Shown here: positions 32,004 to 33,993 of the stretch, piece after piece
Position numbering within the stretch: position 1 is the first letter of the stretch
Layout: every line of letters starts with the position of its first letter
From: an uncultured Ruminococcus sp.
Lineage (GTDB): Bacteria > Bacillota > Clostridia > Lachnospirales > Lachnospiraceae
Assembly (NCBI GenBank): GCA_934359255.1
Contig: CAKRLG010000023.1
Coordinates: 1 to 33,993 of the forward strand
Length of the DNA stretch: 33,993 bases
Direction: 5' to 3'
The notes under the pieces: model-generated
What the model was told of the DNA's origin: nothing
What the model saw: only the letters and a program-made list of their open reading frames with translations
The model's database searches: none
Position numbers and translations under genes: made by a program

Positions 32004-33176
32004 ATGAAGATTTTGCAGAAGATAAAAGAATGGAAGCTGAATCGACCCGAATCTCAATGGGATAAAAAGAAACTTGCGATTGCGGGTGCCGCATTTGTAG
32101 TGGCTGTCGGTCTTGCCATTGGAGGTAAGATTCTGGTGGATCACTGGCAGTTTAAAAATTACAAGGTGATCACGAGAACAGAACTGGAAGACACGACAAC
32201 GACAGCTGAATATGCGGAATTTGGTGATTATATATTAAAATACGGCGGTGATGGTGTGACACTTCTGAATGCCCAGGGAGAAGAAGTGTGGAATGAACCG
32301 CAGACCATGGAAAATCCGGTAGTAGCCATGCGTGGTGAATATTGCGTGGTTTATGATAAGAAAGGAACGGATATCGGGGTTTACAATTTCAGTGGGAGAG
32401 TTACTGATATACAGACAAAACTTCCGGTAGAGAAAGTGTGCATCAATCCACAGGGAATCACAGGTGTGGTTCTGGCAGATGGAGAGATAACCTGGATCCA
32501 TGTCTATGATCAGAAGGGAGAGGAACTGGTAACTGCCAAAACAAGTGTAGATAATCCGGGATACCCGGTGGACCTCTCGCTTTCGGATAATGGGCAGCTG
32601 ATGGCAGTTTCGTATCTCTGTGTCAAAGATAATCAGCCGGCAAGCTTTATGGCATTTTACAATTTTGGCAATACGGGACAAAATCAGATGGACAATCAGG
32701 TCAGCGGGTATAATTACGTGGGAACACTGCTTCCACAGGTGGATTATCTGAGCGATTCTCAGGCAATGGCATTTTCGGATAATGGTTTCCTGACATACAG
32801 TGGGAAACAGATTCCGGAAGAGCGTAATCAGATTACATTAAATGATGATATCCTGAGTGTCTTTCACGATGATCAGTATGTTGGAATGGCCTACAAGACC
32901 GGGAAAGAAAAGAAGTCGTATGAAATCGTGCTTTATACGACCGGTGGGACCCAAAAGGCGAAGTTTACGGTGGATTTCGCATTCGATCATGTTGCACTCA
33001 GCAAGGAACAGATTTTTGTATACAATGAAAAAGAAGTGGGTATCTATACATTAAAGGGAAACTGCCGATATCGGGGAACGATAAAAGAAGGAAATGTAGA
33101 AAATATTTTCCGGATCTCGGGAAACCGTTATATGGTGATTCTTGACAGTGGAACGGAAACCATTCGATTACAATAA
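32004..33176 (+). CDS. Membrane-anchored beta-propeller-like protein (DUF5711-like)
   Basis: The protein has 390 residues. A basic cytoplasmic start precedes one membrane helix (about 24-45, KLAIAGAAFVVAVGLAIGGKIL). The extracellular part is built of repeating beta segments such as YILKYGGDGVTLLNAQGEEVW, CVVYDKKGTDIGVYNFSG and VCINPQGITGVVLADGEITWIHVYDQKGEEL, in a WD40- or PQQ-like rhythm. It recalls DUF5711 of Lachnospiraceae from memory. No catalytic motif is visible. The start follows AAGGGGT. It lies 90 nt after the LysM gene and 14 nt before the CvpA-like gene, so the last two are clearly an operon and the LysM gene may belong to it. Confidence 0.8.
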   Translation: MKILQKIKEWKLNRPESQWDKKKLAIAGAAFVVAVGLAIGGKILVDHWQFKNYKVITRTELEDTTTTAEYAEFGDYILKYGGDGVTLLNAQGEEVWNEPQTMENPVVAMRGEYCVVYDKKGTDIGVYNFSGRVTDIQTKLPVEKVCINPQGITGVVLADGEITWIHVYDQKGEELVTAKTSVDNPGYPVDLSLSDNGQLMAVSYLCVKDNQPASFMAFYNFGNTGQNQMDNQVSGYNYVGTLLPQVDYLSDSQAMAFSDNGFLTYSGKQIPEERNQITLNDDILSVFHDDQYVGMAYKTGKEKKSYEIVLYTTGGTQKAKFTVDFAFDHVALSKEQIFVYNEKEVGIYTLKGNCRYRGTIKEGNVENIFRISGNRYMVILDSGTETIRLQ

Positions 33177-33190
33177 ACAGGAGAAAAAAC

Positions 33191-33889
33191 ATGAGTTGGC
33201 TGACATTTGTATTACTTGCGCTGGTACTGATCTTTGCGATTCAGGGCTTCCGAAAAGGGATGCTCCGTATGGCAATATCAATGGTATTCTTTTTGGTGGT
33301 TCTTGGTGTTACCTCCTGGCTGAATCCGTATATCAGTGATTTCGTTCGCGAAAAAACAACCTGGCAGACCAGTATCGAAGAAAAATGTAATGAAGTACTG
33401 CTGGAACAGCTGGAAGGCAGAGACGATCTGCAGAGCATCACAGGACAGGTATCTTATATAGAAGAACTGCCACTTCCGCAGACAGTAAAAGACAAACTGA
33501 TGGAAAATAATAATACAGAGATCTATAAGCGGTTGGCGGTAGAAAGCTTTGCAGATTATCTGGGAAAATACCTTTCTTATGGGATTATTAATGGCATCTG
33601 TTTTTTGATTTCGTTTGCGATTGCTACAATATTGATGTATATGATCCTGTATGCGGTTGATATTCTGACGGCACTGCCAGTGATCGGTACACTGAATCGA
33701 ATCGGAGGTATCTGTATCGGATGCATACAGGGGCTGATCTGGATCTGGGTGATTTTCCTGATCATAACGATTATATGTGACACACCGGCAGGAATCTACC
33801 TTCAGGGACAGATCCGTTCGGATCCGATCCTGACATGGATCTATGATAATAATATGTTGATGAAGATCGTATTACAGATCTTTGGATAA
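33191..33889 (+). CDS. CvpA-family membrane protein
   Basis: The protein has 232 residues. Helix 1 and the following loop read WLTFVLLALVLIFAIQGFRKGMLRMAISMVFFLVVLGVTSWL, the N-terminal CvpA/YshB pattern with the conserved R-K-G turn. A soluble stretch (about 50-125) is longer than in short CvpA proteins. Two further helical regions follow (about 131-160 and 170-200, with LPVIGTLNRIGGICIGCIQGLIWIWVIF). CvpA was named for colicin V production in E. coli; homologues are tied to envelope stress or septation, but the molecular role is unsettled. AGGAG lies before ATG 33191. Its stop codon falls in the base of its own terminator. Confidence 0.85.
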   Translation: MSWLTFVLLALVLIFAIQGFRKGMLRMAISMVFFLVVLGVTSWLNPYISDFVREKTTWQTSIEEKCNEVLLEQLEGRDDLQSITGQVSYIEELPLPQTVKDKLMENNNTEIYKRLAVESFADYLGKYLSYGIINGICFLISFAIATILMYMILYAVDILTALPVIGTLNRIGGICIGCIQGLIWIWVIFLIITIICDTPAGIYLQGQIRSDPILTWIYDNNMLMKIVLQIFG

Positions 33890-33924
33890 AAACAGTGTCT
33901 GCTTATGCGGACGCTGTTTTTATC
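33885..33924 (+). terminator. Terminator of the LysM/DUF5711/CvpA group
   Basis: GATAAAAACAG-TGTCTGC (33885-33902) pairs with GCGGAC-GCTGTTTTTATC (33907-33924), with a T5 run. An intron 5' end begins 2 nt later. Confidence 0.9.
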
Positions 33925-33926
33925 TT

Positions 33927-33993
33927 GTGCGCCTAGCGGCGCACGTTTCTAACGGGTTAAAGTCCCGAATCCACCCGGTAGTGGGAAGGATAT
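33927..33993 (+). mobile_element. 5' end of a group II intron, probably class C (truncated by the window)
   Basis: The sequence begins GTGCG, the conserved 5' end of bacterial group II introns. It folds at once into GTGCGCC-TAGC-GGCGCAC (33927-33944), then ACGGGTTAAAGTCCCGAA, which resembles the GGGTGAGAGTCCCGAAC segment of domain I in class C introns. Class C introns insert just behind rho-independent terminators, exactly the position seen here. The reverse transcriptase gene and domains V and VI must lie beyond the window. Confidence 0.75.

Overview
The window looks like a chromosomal segment of a Gram-positive, spore-forming anaerobe of the Lachnospiraceae (Blautia- or Ruminococcus-like). 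The clues are a YyaC-type spore protein, a NrdG-type radical SAM activase, a Bacillus-type (about 265 nt) SRP RNA, a split transketolase, an ATP-dependent PEP carboxykinase, several protein types I associate with Lachnospiraceae (DUF5711-like, DUF6128-like, LysM with a JAMM-like domain), strong AGGAGG ribosome binding sites and intermediate G+C. The genus is inference.

Layout. 1-145 is the right end of an IS200/IS605-type element, inserted into a sugar ABC permease gene that is also interrupted by a stop codon (to 775). 1061-5420 is a decaying carbohydrate cluster: a PfkB sugar kinase, a GH4 6-phosphoglycosidase, and a scar in which a truncated M17 leucyl aminopeptidase runs out of frame into the C-terminal part of an unrelated, unrecognised protein. 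5603-7560 is an ECF sigma factor, a one-TM putative anti-sigma protein and a small secreted protein. 7801-13454 is a TetR repressor divergent from an MMPL/RND exporter and a large secreted protein with L-x-x-G heptad repeats, with palindromic operators between. 13727-15331 is pckA. 15523-16377 (minus) is a thioredoxin-reductase-like flavoprotein. 16727-20106 holds AlaX, NrdG, a minus-strand DUF6128-like gene and tadA, followed by tRNA-Ser(CGA). 20418-20644 is a 227-bp foldback, next to the SRP RNA gene (minus), which is divergent from phosphofructokinase. 22385-25028 is dnaX-ybaB-recR. 25039-29010 is a LacI regulator, a transaldolase-like aldolase and the two transketolase halves. 29177-30453 is an HD-domain gene converging on yyaC. 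30690-33889 is the LysM/JAMM-like protein, a DUF5711-like protein and a CvpA-like protein. The window ends in the first bases of a group II intron placed just after the cvpA terminator.

Themes. Central carbon metabolism is strongly represented (PFK, PEPCK, aldolase, transketolase, sugar kinase, GH4). Three non-coding repeat types stand out. The first is a 27-bp dyad element in six intergenic copies in the same orientation. The second is a 42/43-bp hairpin element in two copies. The third is the 227-bp near-perfect foldback beside the SRP RNA. Together with the decayed sugar cluster and the degenerate JAMM domain, these are the least explained parts of the window.
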